The position numbers and the translations under genes were made by a program. A DNA stretch of 64,000 bases from Brachypodium distachyon (taxonomy: Eukaryota; Streptophyta; Magnoliopsida; Poales; Poaceae): assembly GCF_000005505.3 (NCBI RefSeq), contig NC_016132.3:15986501-16050500 (forward strand), in the 5' to 3' direction. A model generated the notes under the pieces. It had not been told where the DNA came from. It made no database searches and was given only the letters and a program-made list of their open reading frames with translations. Shown here piece after piece: positions 47,136-59,332 of the stretch. Numbering within the stretch: position 1 is the first letter of the stretch; each line of letters opens with the position of its first letter.

Positions 47136-49927
47136 TGCCGGGTCAATTAAACTAGCAGTGGCAGCGGCAGCGACGTGGAGAACAGGGGAAGCGGCGAGAC
47201 GAATGCCGGAAGAAACGGGTGGAGAAGAGAACAGGATCGCACGACACCTAGGCATGTGCCGCTCTTGACTCTTGCTTTTCTCTTCTTCTTTTTTTCTTTT
47301 CCCGGGAGGGGGAAGCTGGCTGCTGAATCTTCTCCCGTGATTTCGTAGGATGAACGCGAGATTTCTGCATGTGGAATACGGTGATCTACAGCTATCTGTG
47401 GATTTTGGGCAACACGTGTCTGTGCTTTTGTTTGATTGATATCTGTGTTCAGGTTAAAATGTACTCCGTACTGTATTGCTTTTTGTAGGTTCGCATGGTC
47501 TAAATCGGCTGGGAAGAGACTTTCCTATGCGCAGTTATAGTATGGTAGTAATAACGACTAAAGAGGCGTAAAAGCGGCAAGGGTTTCAGCAGATGGAAAG
47601 TGAATCAGGGGAATTTGATGCCAGGATCGGCATGAGGATCGTTGTCCCTCCGTCTCTTTTTTACAAGATGTCCAATTTTACTAACGGTTTTGTTTGGGCT
47701 CAATCGCCTGATATTGTTATTTTATTGGTCGACGCCTTCTCGACCGCACGATCATCTTTGAGATTGTGTTTTTCTCAGTCGACCGCTTTTCGACCGTACG
47801 ATCATTACTTTAGACGCATTGGATCGGTCAACTAAGAATTTGTGTTCCTCAGTCGACTGAGCCGTAGGCGGACCCTTTTACTAATTTTGTTCCATTTTTA
47901 TTAGTGGTGATTTGGCAACTGGGGTGTTTTTAACTGTTGTCGTCCATGCTTTGCCTAACAATCACGGTGAAAAACATGTAGCACAGAGAGGGACGAAAAA
48001 TGAGCTGTCAAATAAAAGGCCAAAAAAAAAGTTAAATACAATTGAAGTAGGGGTCTACTCTGTACATTGAAATCAACTAACTCTTGCATGATCATTTCGG
48101 AAAAAAAAAATACATACAAGTTGAATGACGTTGTTTTTCTCATGAGCTCACCACTGTCGTGCTGTGAGCCAAGCTCAGTGCTGCCCGTGACCTCTGAATC
48201 GCATCGGATTCGGAAAAACATTGTTGGTGTGGTAGGTGGAGAATCGATTGTTGGAGTAAAAAAAAATCAATGACAATAATCTGAAAAATAGACTGCCATC
48301 ATGGAGAAGAAGGTGATGGAGTCTGGAGAAAGCTGTGTGATCACCTCCTAGCTCCGCAACGAAGCTGAAGCTGGTCAAACCTTGCCGATCAAAGAAGAGG
48401 CATGAAGACATGAAGACTATCTCCAAAAACACAAAGACATAACCAAATCCACTACACCAACAGATCATCGACCAGGCAATCTCCAGCTCGTCTTTGCACC
48501 GCAAACAAGAATGTCATGGAAGAGGTGGATGAGAAGTCAAGGAACCTTATTCTTAAACCACACGACCATCATGTTTACTATAACCTCGCTGCCGAGGAGT
48601 CAAAACCTAACTCTAAGAAACCTAACTGCCTCAGCTCGACGCATATGTGGAGTTCTCATCACCTCTTGCTTCCGGAGCATATGGTAGTCTTTGTCTCTGC
48701 TCCTTATATGTTTGGCCAGGCACCTCGCTTTAATCTTAACGACAAGTCTATACTATCCCTGAATTTCTAGTTGGTGATGATGGTTTTTTCCTCGCATATT
48801 TCAAAGGGCTCCCTATATAATCGTTTAAAAAATTAGAATCACAAATGTAATACACTTTGTACATTCCTTGCATATGTAAATTTAGTTCAACTTAGAGTTT
48901 CGGTGCTTAATTTGGTTCATCGTGTCATAAAAAGAAAGCTTTCAACTCAACACCGCGCTATAAATCACCACATTATAAATCGCCCCTTCAAAGTCGAATT
49001 AATCTTGAAATTATGCCTTTCCATAGAAACTGATCATCCCAGACAAGACTTATAAATGGAAACTTTGCTCGCCTGGTCAGCACTCTGGCACGACTTGTAT
49101 GTGCCACCTCAGTGGTTATCAGAAATTTTTGCTTGCCCGAGCAACCGGGGATGGGACTCGACAGGAAATCTCAAGGGTTTCTTGCTCTCTACTTCTCTAG
49201 GCCGCAACGTATTTGCTCTTTCTGCTTAGAATTGTCTCCCTGGAATCGCGGCTGACAAGGTTGAGACCTCGAGAGTCCAAGCTGCCAAGCACTAACAGAG
49301 AGGCTGAAGAACGAACGCTCCGGACCTCCGGTGCCAAAGAAAGCAGCTCACCATGACACCATCATTCATCACCGAGTGATGAGGCCGGGTGTGGCAAAGG
49401 AACGTGGGAGACCAATTGGGGCTTTTTCCATGCGCGGCAACAGAGAAAAATGGCCATGATTCCAGGTTCTTCAGGTTCCGGTGTACCAGTAACCACTGCA
49501 TGCAGTACCATTAGAAGCCAGGCATTACTGAAGCCACCGTACAGAAATGCAGGCGCATGATGTACAGTTTTTTTCGCACCGAGTTTAATTTTGCTACACT
49601 GTTGAAGGAAAAATTGGCCCTACCACGAAACATTCAAGACTGACAATGACAAATCTTAGTACAGATTGAATGAATGCCTTAAAGATTTTGGACGCACAGG
49701 AAGCAAATGTAACGTCTCAGTTTTCTGATCACAACACTAAAAGAAAAGAGAGCACTGCACCGACACCGATCTTAGCTCCAATCCGGGCTGGACCCGATGG
49801 GCTGCCATCTGGCCTGGCCTGCTGTAACGTATAAGCGTCTCAGTTTTCTGATCAAAAGTTCAAAACAATAAAAGAACAGAGAATACTGGAAAGTACTACG
49901 TAGTTATGTACAGACTCTGCTCACTAG
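47136..49927. other. Intergenic with dispersed repeats, no gene seen
   Basis: 47590-47880 carries GTCGAC-containing inverted motifs. 48260-48610 resembles 63235-63540 (shared GACTATCT(C/G)CAAAA and GAGGTGGAT followed by GGAACCTTATTCTT). An 84-codon frame at 48516-48770 falls in this repeat and is not called a gene. Confidence 0.4.
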
Positions 49928-49976
49928 AAGAAGAAGAAGGAGGAGGAGGAGGAGGAGGAGGAGGAGGAGGAGGAGA
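49928..49976. repeat. (GAA)n/(GGA)n microsatellite
   Basis: A purine run of GAA then GGA triplets downstream of the small MAPK-kinase-substrate-like gene, probably in its 3' UTR. Confidence 0.85.
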
Positions 49977-50042
49977 ATTAAGGACAACCGGGTGTGAGGA
50001 ACAAATCACTCGATCAACCACTAGCTGGCCTCCTCAGAGACC

Positions 50043-50471
50043 TCAGTGGCGCCGGCCCTTGCCTTTCGCCTTGCGGGCGTCGTTCTTGGTCTTCTTCTTC
50101 CTCCCGCCGCCCTTTCCGCGGAAGAAGCCGCAGAAGCCGCCGCCGCACAGGGCAACCCGCGGCGAGGGCGGGTCGAGCGGGGGCGGGACGCGTCCCGCCC
50201 CCGTCCTGTGCCCGCTCGACCGGCTCCGCTCCACCCGCACTGGGGCCGCCGCCTCCGGTGCTCTAGCAGCGCCGCCGTGGCCGCTCGACCGGCTCCTGTC
50301 AAGACCCCGCGCCTCCGGCGCCCCAGCAGCGCGGCCGTCGAGGGAGACCCCGCGGCGGGCGGCGGCGGCGGGCCTGATCTCCCCGGAGAGGTGCTTGTCG
50401 TCCCACTCCCACACCAGCCCCGACGAGCCCGACCGCCGGAACGTCCCGCTCGACCTCTGCAGCCCCGCCAT
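50043..50471 (-). CDS. MAPK-kinase-substrate-like small protein (At1g80180/At1g15400 family)
   Basis: One intronless exon encodes 142 residues. The N-terminal block MAGLQRSSGTFRRSGSSGLVW is the conserved signature of a small plant family annotated in Arabidopsis as MAPK kinase substrate proteins, with Ser residues likely to be phosphorylated. The middle is low-complexity and contains a repeated RSRSSGH (about residues 58-64 and 83-89) between Pro/Ala-rich linkers. The C-terminus is glycine-rich (CGGGFCGFFRGKGGG) and then strongly basic (GRKKKTKNDARKAKGKGRRH), suggesting nuclear targeting. The start is the only ATG that includes the signature. Family assignment rests mainly on the first 21 residues; biochemical role is not established. 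Confidence 0.75.
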   Translation of the reverse strand: MAGLQRSSGTFRRSGSSGLVWEWDDKHLSGEIRPAAAARRGVSLDGRAAGAPEARGLDRSRSSGHGGAARAPEAAAPVRVERSRSSGHRTGAGRVPPPLDPPSPRVALCGGGFCGFFRGKGGGRKKKTKNDARKAKGKGRRH

Positions 50472-50663
50472 CCGCCGATCCGCAAGCTCTGAAGCGCACC
50501 GCTAGAGCCAAGAGAATAGAACACAGGAGCTATATACGGCTGTGTCTCCTATGCGCAGCGCGAGGCAAGCTCAGCCATGGCGATTAGTAAACTTGGCGTT
50601 CTCAAATGCGCAACCAACCGACGCCGATGGAAAACGAAACGAGCGGGGGTGGGGGCTCGTTAA

Positions 50664-51647
50664 TTGACCGCGCGGGGAGTGGTTACGGTCGAAATTTTTA
50701 TGGAGGGAAATCGAAAGGGATCGATTCGATGTGGACGTTTGTTTGAAACGGCCGCCGATTTTCCCGGGGGAGATAATCGCGCATCCGTAGCTTTCCGGCT
50801 GCGTGCGTCTCCGACCATCATTAAACCTACTCCGACTCTTCTTCTTCTTTTTTTCCGGATAAACCTACTACGCTTCTTCCGTTTCTGTGAGAGGAAGAAG
50901 AGAAATGGGACGAGAGTTTTCCGACCCGCCGCGTTGGTCGAAACGAAGGCGGGCTCCGGCTGCGGGCCTGCGGCGGCGACGCGTTCAATTCAAACAAGGT
51001 CGCGGGCACGCGCGCTGGTGGGCGGGCGACCTGGCCGGCCCGATTTCATTTCCCACGTCCTCCTTCTTTTTCTATCAGAACAGTCTCCCTCACATGTGTC
51101 CGGTGTTGTTTGTGTGTGTGTCTCACACCTGCAATTTGTGGAGAAACAAAATGGCACGGCGATCGCGCAAGGCATACGTGAATGGACTCACAAACCATCC
51201 TGTCTCGATGGCTTCCATGCTTCCAATCCCAGCTTGAACCTTTGCATAGTTGCATACTTGCATTGCATTGCCTCGCCGAGCCAGGTACCTTCCTTCGCAG
51301 AAACTTCGATGCAAACCATCATCGACAGGGGTGTGTACGATTGGTCTGGCAACATCGGTATTCCAGGTCGACGATCATTCCTTCTCAGCGTTTCATTTTC
51401 GCCCAGAAAAACGCCAAAACATTTAGAACAGTACGATTGGGACAAGTTGTTGCCGCTACCGGACGGCCGGAGAGGCATCGGGTTCCATCAGTCATCGAAG
51501 CCCGGCACGCTGAATAGTTTCTTGACAGAGATCACAAAAGATGCTAGTACGAGAATTTTACACACAAGTTTATTTCTAGTCTGCGCTGTCGCCAGCTTTG
51601 GTCGAGAGATCTTGCACTTTGCTTGCCTGAACATTGCTTGCAACTAA
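50664..51647 (+). other. Unassigned 327-codon open frame, probably not a gene
   Basis: The longest uninterrupted plus-strand frame in the window lies between two minus-strand genes. It has no recognisable domain. It mixes Arg-rich and Phe-rich runs, and it runs through a micro-retroinsertion (50822-50872). GC-rich upstream sequence lacks stops by chance, which would explain its length. Confidence 0.12.
50822..50872 (-). repeat. Micro-retroinsertion candidate inside 13-bp direct repeats
   Basis: TAAACCTACTCCG (50822-50834) and TAAACCTACTACG (50860-50872) differ at one base and flank 25 nt. On the minus strand the insert is TCCGG followed by an A/G-rich tail. Confidence 0.45.
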
Positions 51648-51973
51648 AGGATTGGTAGTACAAGAGTTTTTCCCAGGTAGAATACATTGCACTTTTAGCA
51701 ACAACTGTTAAGTCAACCGACTTTTGAGTAAAGATTACAAGCTCCGGCGGACAACCTGGTGAAAGGATGGATTTGGAGCAGCCTCACCAGCAAAGGTGAG
51801 GGCAAAAATACAGAGCGAGACAGAGACTGTCTGGAACTTCCGAACTAGGGCAGGTGGTGAAAGAAGATGCGGTATGTACATTGGCATTGCGCACTCCTTC
51901 ATCCATCGAAGAGCTACAGGTAGGACTGCGACTTGCACTATTCATCGTAATGACATGGCAAACAAGGTTGCAA

Positions 51974-54900
51974 TCAAGAAGCCTTTCTCCTGCTGCTTCC
52001 GCTGGGGCTTATTGGCCCCCCTTGTTTGGCGGAAGCGTACTTATCCAGGGCCCTTGGTGAACTGCTACCACTAGTCCCACGGAGCATCAAGCGACGAGGA
52101 GAAACATTTCTCATGCTTTGGTTCTCAGCCTCGAGTTCTTTAGCCTCCTCCACTAGCATAGATAGCTGTTTACATGGGCAAATAGCTATTAGTCCGTGTA
52201 CAAGATCGAACAGTGCCATAAGATGCGAGCTAGTCCACTCACCTGAAGTTCTTGTTCCTTCAGGCGATCCTGAAGTACAGTTATAGCTGGGCTCAAACTA
52301 AGACAGCAAAAGCAGGATAGGTTAACAGAGAATTACACGCTGATACACTATATTTGGCTAAAAAGAGGAAAGGAGATTTTGCTCTCACCAATATTCCATT
52401 AGTTTACAGAGAGATGAATTGTACGTAGATGTATGGTGAATAGATGTAAGGGGGTGCATCTTCCCATCACTGCAAAAGAAAAAGGTGGAACTTTCACAGT
52501 GAGAACATGCATGCAATATTGGATTGTGATAAATGAACTTGAATTACCAAATATTTTGTAGCATGGCTTGATTATATGCTGATTGTTCCTCTTGGAAAAG
52601 GACATGCTGCATATCACAGTAAGAAGTCAACGTAGTGTCCAGCTTTAGCAGATGCCTTGTTGGAAATACATGAAGAGGCACCTCCCTCCTCCTATACTCT
52701 GCACCACTATTTGCAACAAATTGTAAATTAGAAACTAATAATGGCCATGTTAAACAGCAGCACCCTGCCCGGCATTGCAGAATGATGAAAGACAATAGTC
52801 ATAAGAAGTTCATATTATGTGAGACATCATACACTAGTAAATGACTGCAAATACAAAAAAGCTGTATAGGAGAACATGCCTAAAACAACAATAAGGGACC
52901 TTCTGGGCATAAACATTTTGTAGTAACTAAGCTATATAACTATGAATCTGTGCATGTAGCTCCATGAGGAAGAAGTCACCGTACTAGAATTGTGCTTAAG
53001 AGCTAATAGACAAACATTTCAGGAAGACCAAAGTGGAGCTTAGTCATCCAACTAAGATTTCTAGAGCACCAGGTATATCTGTGTTTTACTATCGCTAAAA
53101 ACCTATAACCGGCTCAACCCACTTCACACATCAATTACACCAAAGCCCTCAACTGAGTTACGTTTAGACCGGAGCATTCATGCCTTGTTTTATTTCTGTT
53201 ACAGATTTTTGGGAGCTAGTTAGATAAGTTAATGCCTTTGCACGAAACTTCATTCTGTCTCAGTTTATTTATTTTTGTTACTCCCTCCGTTCCTAAATTC
53301 TTGTCGTTGTTTTAGTACAAATTTGAACTAAAACAACGACAGGAATTTAGAAACGGAGGGAGTACAATTTTTCTAGCTAAGTAGAAAAAAATATGTGGAT
53401 AAACCGTGCTTTGCTAACTCCCTTTTATATGATAGTAAAGAAAGATAAAGATAAAGAAAAGAATATTAAACCTCAAGAGTAAAGACTATGCATTGCTTAA
53501 GATTCTGAAAATCTATACCTGGGTTGCTTAATGCGGAGTAGTTAATAGAATGAAAGGTTTTTTCCCCTCAAAAGAGAAGAAAGATTTAGGGTAAACAGTC
53601 CTTTGGATACCTTATGTCCATAGTTGATCGGTGCAAAGCCTCCTGAATGCTTGGGGACATATCTGAACCATCTTGATCAGCAGAAACTCCTGGAAGGTTA
53701 TCCGGTTCATAAGCAACAATAGCGTTTTCTCTGGGTTGATGTTTTGATGAATGATTTGTGTCGAGATGAGAATAGAGATCTGCATCCAGAGATCTTCCCC
53801 AGACCTAAACCAAAAAAGGCCATGCATCAAGAATTTACCAATGCACTAGTAAGCAGAAACCCGCAGAACACTGTGCTAATTAACTAGGGCTCGTACTAAA
53901 CAGCTCATAAGTGAGAACCGCTACTAGTTATATCATCCGTCTAATAAAAAGTTGGAATACATTCCAAAAGATCATGTTCAGCACAACTAAAAATAGCAGA
54001 ACAAAAATGTACTATGCAGGCTAACTAGGAAACCATTTTTTCTTCTCGAACATGTGCCTGAATGCATGCAGTTTTGTATTACAAGGGGAACGCCAAAATA
54101 GAGCCAAAGAAACAAAAAAAGCCTCCAAAAGAGAAACCCAAAACAGCAAGACAGAAAAAGGCAGAAACCTAGAAAGCACCCTGTTCAGAATATAAAGCTA
54201 CTTAGGATACCTTATAAACATAAACTATACAAATTCCCATTTGGACATAAACTATACAAATTCAATGAAGCAGCATAAACCAAGCAACTTTCAGATCACC
54301 AATTAATAACAGAGGTCAAATGTGTCCCAAACAAACAGAAGTCCATGGACAGGATTACCTTACCACAAGGAAATGTAGAAATACCAATGCATGCTATACT
54401 GTCCTAAATTTCTGATATATCTGACAGTTTAGTCCTTCACAGAAAAAAAAATCATAGGTACAGTGTACAGGCTTGTCCAAACAAATGTGCAAACAGTATT
54501 GTATGCTGTACTGTTTGGAATTTCTGATCTATCTGACGTTTTGGTCCTCTGTAGAACAAAAAACAAGTGGTTCGTATATCTACATCCGTCACGACGTGGA
54601 TCTAGTACATCTTGACCTGCACATCGAAATTGGAAAGCATCTAACTGTAACGTTTTCGCACAAACATGAGGAAATTAAGGGGCTTGGCTGATCGGCAGGT
54701 CTCGATGTTTAACATATCAATAGTTCAATACTGTTCAATGATCAAGCTCCTTAAGCATTATGCCTTTAGTACATAATTCATATCTGATTCCAATCAGCTA
54801 TGCATAAATTAACTGCTATGATTTCGATGGCAAAATGTGAACTTATCCTGAACTTTCTTTATTCAAAAAGTGTTACATATAACGTGCTTACTTCAAGTTC

Positions 54901-56893
54901 ATTGTAATTTTTGCTACTGTTTTCCATCCAGCTATTCCGCATCACGGTTTAACTTCCAATCTAGTTTACACAAACATATTGTCAAATAGTATAATCACTA
55001 TTTACCTTCATAAAAAATGATAGAGCTGATGGAATTTCAGGGATTCGTATCCAGCATCATGTGACGATGCCCAATACTGAGCCTTACTTCTACAATACCC
55101 ACAGTGCACCATTGGCTTCCCACCAGGATTTTCTACCGAGCCTTAAACTGCTACCTAATATTTTTGAAAGAAATAAAAGGAAAGATTGCTAAAGATCAAT
55201 GAAGTTTTGTCGCATTTTTCAGTCTAAAAAAGGCCATTAATAAATATGCCGATGGCATTTGGTTTCCCACATATCTCTCACTGACCCAACTGTTTATTAT
55301 ATTTCGAGTTTTTAAAAATTCCAAAAGTGTACCAGGTAAAGCACTCATTTTCGTACATTGCATTGTGCAAACTAAGCACCAGTTGCTAGTTATTCATTCA
55401 TCGTCGAATGGGAAAGAATGCAATGCTACTCAAGCGATACATAGCCGAACTGCTATCCATGAAAAAGCCATCTTGCATATAATGATATAAATAACACTAC
55501 CCAAAACGGTAGGATTTTGTGGAATTCAATTTTGTAACACCTAACAAAAAATCGAACAGTATCAACATAAACCTTGCTTCCTTTCAGAGCTCTAGAATCC
55601 CCTGTGTCCTGTTCAATGCCCTCAATTGCTGCATACTTTGGTGTTAGTGATTTATCTGATGAACTCCAAGATGACTCAAGGTCGATGACTGGATCGGTAA
55701 TAACAGGAACAATAGCACGTTGTGTCCCGTCAAGTGACTGGAAGGCAATCACTTGGATTTTCCCAACCTGGTCATAACAAAATCCGGTTCAGTAAGACAA
55801 AATCATGCATATATGCCCAAAATAGAAATTAACTTTGCTGTGTATACAAAGGATAAACTTTCCTACCTTTTGGGCATCTTCGCTAAAACAAGAAAATATC
55901 AGCCCCACGAAGCCTGGTTCTAGCAGTTGAAACATCGCTTGGGTACGAACATCTGGGGAAAAAATAGCAAAGTTTAGCTTCACTGCAGATGGGCATCATC
56001 TAACAAGAGACAAGGAAAGCATAAAAGTACATGCTAGCAAATTGCCTAGAACTCCATTGTCGCCGTCAATTGGCATGAAAAACCAGAAATGGACCCTTCT
56101 ACACTGGGCAAGTGTTGTCACAGAAACTCTAGAGCAAAGCTAAATGACTAAATATGGCACTCCCTATCCCAAGCACCCAAAAGCATAGGTAATTAGCTAC
56201 CACAGTCCTCTACCATATAGACATCCATTTTCCAAAATGGTAAGCGGAAATGTGTTGGGATAATAGATAAACCTATGTATCAGCATCATGAGAAGGCACT
56301 CGAGCTCAGTGGAACACAGCCCTAGGCACAACAATGGATGACCAATGCGACGGAATTCGTGTCGCTTACCTACATGGGAAGGCAGGACAGTGATATGCGG
56401 ATGCGAGTGATACCAGCCGATCACCCTGGTCGTCTTCCCGATGGTGGCCGTCATAACGTGCGAGCGGAGTTAAGGACCCACACCTCAAAACCTTACATAA
56501 CACCAATTTCTCAATAGAAACTATGAGAGGCGGAAGGAAAAAAAAAACATAGGATATCTCGGCCTGCGCCGTGGCGGCTGCGAGCAGCTCGGGGTTGACC
56601 TCGACGCGGTCCTTCTTCCGCTCGCACCTCATCTGCGGCGACGCGCCCCATATCACCGCGACGGAGCCGCCCCTGCTCGAGGACTGCAAGCACGGACGGA
56701 AAGGGAATCTTAATCCAGAGGCGAGACATTCGTGAGAGGAGTGCTGTGGAAGGGTAGGTGGGAGGGGGTTTGGGGGTGGAACCTCGACGTCGCCGAGGAG
56801 GAGGCCCATGACCTCCTCGGTCTCGGTGGTGAGGGCGTGGGAGAGGCAGGTGAGCCACACCTCCTCGCCGATCTTGACCTCGGTCAGCGACAT
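51974..56893 (-). CDS. BRCC36: BRCC36-type Lys63-specific deubiquitinase (JAMM/MPN+ protease)
   Basis: Ten exons (56783-56893, 56558-56683, 56370-56457, 55867-55952, 55573-55767, 53611-53804, 52548-52706, 52389-52469, 52243-52297, 51974-52165) encode 428 residues. The MPN+ domain begins VWLTCLSHALTTETEEVMGL with the catalytic Glu near residue 27. The zinc-binding JAMM motif is His96, His98, Ser106 and Asp109 in WYHSHPHITVLPSHVD. FVGLIFSCFSED follows, and the C-terminal half is less conserved and partly coiled-coil (LQDRLKEQELQLSMLVEEAK). Orthologues cleave Lys63-linked ubiquitin in BRCA1-A and BRISC complexes, with a role in homologous recombination in Arabidopsis. Intron 2 is not GT-AG: it begins ATATCCTA and ends CAC after a TCCTTAAC branch site, a U12-type AT-AC intron, and only that junction keeps frame. 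The plant protein carries an insert (about residues 175-270) compared with the human one. Confidence 0.93.
53281..53362. mobile_element. Short Stowaway hairpin in a BRCC36 intron
   Basis: An 82-bp near-perfect palindrome begins CTCCCTCCGTTCCTAAATTC and ends in its inverse, flanked by TA on both sides. It lies in the intron between exons 6 and 7 and would fold into one stem in the pre-mRNA. Confidence 0.75.
54050..54200 (-). mobile_element. Possible LINE 3' remnant in a BRCC36 intron
   Basis: T-rich left edge (TTTTTTCTTCTCGAACATG) followed by sequence resembling the 3' UTR of grass non-LTR elements in reverse orientation. Borders uncertain, no coding part. Confidence 0.3.
54385..54575. repeat. 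Diverged direct duplication in a BRCC36 intron
   Basis: ATGCTATACTGTCCTAAATTT...CTGATATATCTGACAGTTTAGTCC recurs about 112 bp later as ATGCTGTACTGTTTGGAATTT...CTGATCTATCTGACGTTTTGGTCC. Confidence 0.6.
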
Positions 56894-58150
56894 CGCCGGC
56901 CGCCGCGGCCGCCGCCACCTGGGGTTTCGGGGCGGGCGACTCGGTGGTGGATGCGTGCGTGCGTGCGTTTGGGCGAAGCCTCGGCTGAGCTCGACTCGTT
57001 TTTTTCTTCTTCTGGGGGATCGGAGTGGGTTCAGTCGGTGACGGCTGCCTCGCTGGCTTGTTGTCGCTGTGTGTTTCGCTGAGGAGTGGGCCCGCGACAC
57101 GTCCTCCGGCCGCACTCCGGCTGGCGTGGGGTCGCGGTGCGGCCGCGCCAGCACAGTCTGCTACTGCTGGGCCTCAAAAGCAGATCTGGGTCGGGCCGTC
57201 TTGAGGCCTTTCCTGGGCCGGACGGGAAGGGCAGGAATACACATTCGTAGCGAATTCGCGATCTGTCTCGGCCTGCCATCGCAATCTCTATTATGTCACA
57301 AAATTTCAAATTAAAATTTGAGCTTATAGCTGATAAACAAAAAACAAAAGTAGGCAATCTGAACTATGGATAGTACCAATTTCAAATCCAGAGCAATGAG
57401 CATCACGCTGGCAGGTGTATGTTGCGTGAAGGGACCTCTGTGTTAAATGTTGCCAAAATATTTCCAGAGATTTTCAGGCATGGCGCATACAGTGTTATCT
57501 TCCATCTGAGGCACCCATGCATGAACATCTCCCGGATGGTAACCTATGACTGAGATTTAGCAAGAGACCAACAGTCGTGTGCTCGTCATTGATTCAGTGG
57601 ACCGCCCCTGTTCCATCCAATGAACGAAGCATGCCATCAGATCTCCAGAGCTCCATCTAAGTGGATATCTATGACCCGTCCAGGTACACGACATAAAACA
57701 TCTCGCATACAGATTTTAGCGGTCGTCGGGACATGCCTTCCCCTTACCCCCTTTGCACGCTCCACAAGCGCCCGGAAGGCCGGAAGGGTGATAAAATTTT
57801 AAGGTGTTCCAAGTCCAAGCAGTGCTCGTGCAGCCGACAGGATAATGTGGCAAGGCGCAAGCTCGATACATGCATGGAATAAAGCCTATTTCATCGGTTG
57901 ATCAGAGAGATAAAGCGCCGTATTCCGTCATGATTGTTGGTAAATTTGACGCACAAACCAAAGTACAAATACAAGCTCAAGATCAACTTTATTATTATTA
58001 TCCCAACATAATGGAAACTAAAACGAGAAGCCTGACGACCACGCCGATAGATCTGTCGTCAAACACATGCATTCTCACGCGACCGCAGTCCCAACTTACA
58101 AACAGAAACTCGAAACAGTCTCAAGAAACGGAACGAAAGGGAATAAGCAT
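56894..58150. other. BRCC36 promoter side and intergenic
   Basis: GC-rich to about 57240, consistent with the BRCC36 5' region, then mixed sequence with no recognisable gene. Open frames at 57620-57802 and 57870-58154 have no domain. Confidence 0.45.
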
Positions 58151-59061
58151 CTAGTGATCCCTGGTGATCTTCTCGGTGGCGCCGCTGCCGGTGGTGTCCT
58201 TGGTGTTGGTGCTGCTGGCGTTGTCTCCCCCCATCCCGAGCGTGTTCACCACCGCGTCCTTGGCTCCCACCACCGCGCCCTTCACCTGCTCGGTTGCCTG
58301 AAGAAGAAGAACAACAGCAAACAAACAGTTTCTTCAGCATCATCCACGGATCAAATTACCATCTTTCGCATTTCGTTCGAACAAACAAAGAAGGGAGTGA
58401 GTGAGTGATTGGCTGACGGACCTGCTGGAGGACGCTGCCGGTCTTGTCCTTGCCGGCGACGGCGGTCTCCTTGGCGTACTGCGCCGCCTCGGAGGCCCTC
58501 TCCTGGGCGTACTGCGCCGTCTCCGACGCCTTCTGCTTCGCCGCCTCCGTCTTCTCCCCCAGGAAGCTCCCCGTCTGGTCCTTGCTCTCCATGGCGCGCT
58601 CCTTTGCCGCCTGCGCCGTCTGCGCCGTCTTCTCCTTGGTGGCTTCCGCCGTCTGCGCCGTCTTCTCCTTCGCCGCCTGCGCCGTCTGAGACGTCTTCTC
58701 CTTGGCGGCCTGCGCCGTCTGCCCCGTCTTCTCCTTTGCTGCCTGCGCCGTCTCCGAAGTCTTGTACTTGGCCTCCTCGGCCTTCTGCTTCGCGGCCTCC
58801 GTGGCGTCCTGCCCTCTCCCGGCCGCGTGCCCCGCCGCGCCGGACGCCCTGTCCTTGGCCTCGTACGCCTTGTCCTTGGCCGCGCCAGTCACTTGCCCAG
58901 ACTTCTCCTGAAAACCACACGAAACACAAAGTTCAGAGACGGACGGACAGACGGAGCAAATGAGCAATGGATCCATTGCTCCGGCAAGGCAAAGCACGTA
59001 CCTCGGTGCGGGCCTTGGCCTCGCCGGCGCGGTAGCTCGCCTTGTCCTGGTTGGAGGCCAT
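58151..59061 (-). CDS. Group-3 late embryogenesis abundant protein (LEA_4), copy 1
   Basis: Three exons (59002-59061, 58422-58907, 58151-58297) encode 230 residues, rich in Ala, Lys, Glu, Thr and Gln and without Cys or Trp. The middle is built of 11-residue amphipathic repeats of the type TAQAAKEKTGQ, several in a row, followed by EAAKQKASETAQYAQERAS. The end GAKDAVVNTLGMGG is characteristic of cereal HVA1-like LEA proteins. Such proteins are disordered in water, fold to helices on drying, and protect membranes and enzymes in seeds and stressed leaves. Each exon starts and ends in phase 0 and the layout matches copy 2 at 61542-62443, so they are tandem duplicates. Upstream ABRE-like motifs suggest control by abscisic acid. 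Probably cytosolic. Confidence 0.93.
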
Positions 59062-59256
59062 CTCTCACGTACTACTGATCAGAAATCGGCTCACGCAAAC
59101 AGCTCCTAATTCCCCTTTCCTCCTTCGCTCGATCTCACGAACAGAATCAGTGTCTCGCTGGGAAAACAAGCTAGCTCGATCGCTTTGGGAAACGGCTTTC
59201 GCTCAACTCGGTTTGGATTCGAGTACTGTGCCTCTGATTTGGAGGCTCGATCCTCT

Positions 59257-59332
59257 CTATATAACCTTGCAGCTACGAGACGGCCCCGGGGACACGTCGC
59301 GCCCCGGGGCACGTACATGGAGGGCACGTGGA
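59257..59332 (-). promoter_or_regulatory. TATA element and ABRE/G-box cluster of LEA copy 1
   Basis: A TATATA motif lies at about 59258-59263, near -200 from the ATG. Upstream of it are three ACGT-core motifs: 59292-59300 (GACACGTCG region), 59309-59316 (GCACGTAC) and a full CACGTG at 59325-59330. Clustered ACGT cores near a TATA box are the usual ABA-response arrangement of LEA promoters. Confidence 0.55.

Noticed and set aside
49906..50524. Overlapping long frames on both strands around the MAPK-substrate-like gene
   Set aside because: Only the minus frame 50043-50471 carries a conserved family signature; the rest are shadows of GC-rich DNA.
58351..58963. Several long alternative frames over LEA copy 1 and likewise 61764-62299 over copy 2
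   Set aside because: Repeat-driven shadow frames; the true frame shows the 11-mer LEA repeats and clean splice phases.
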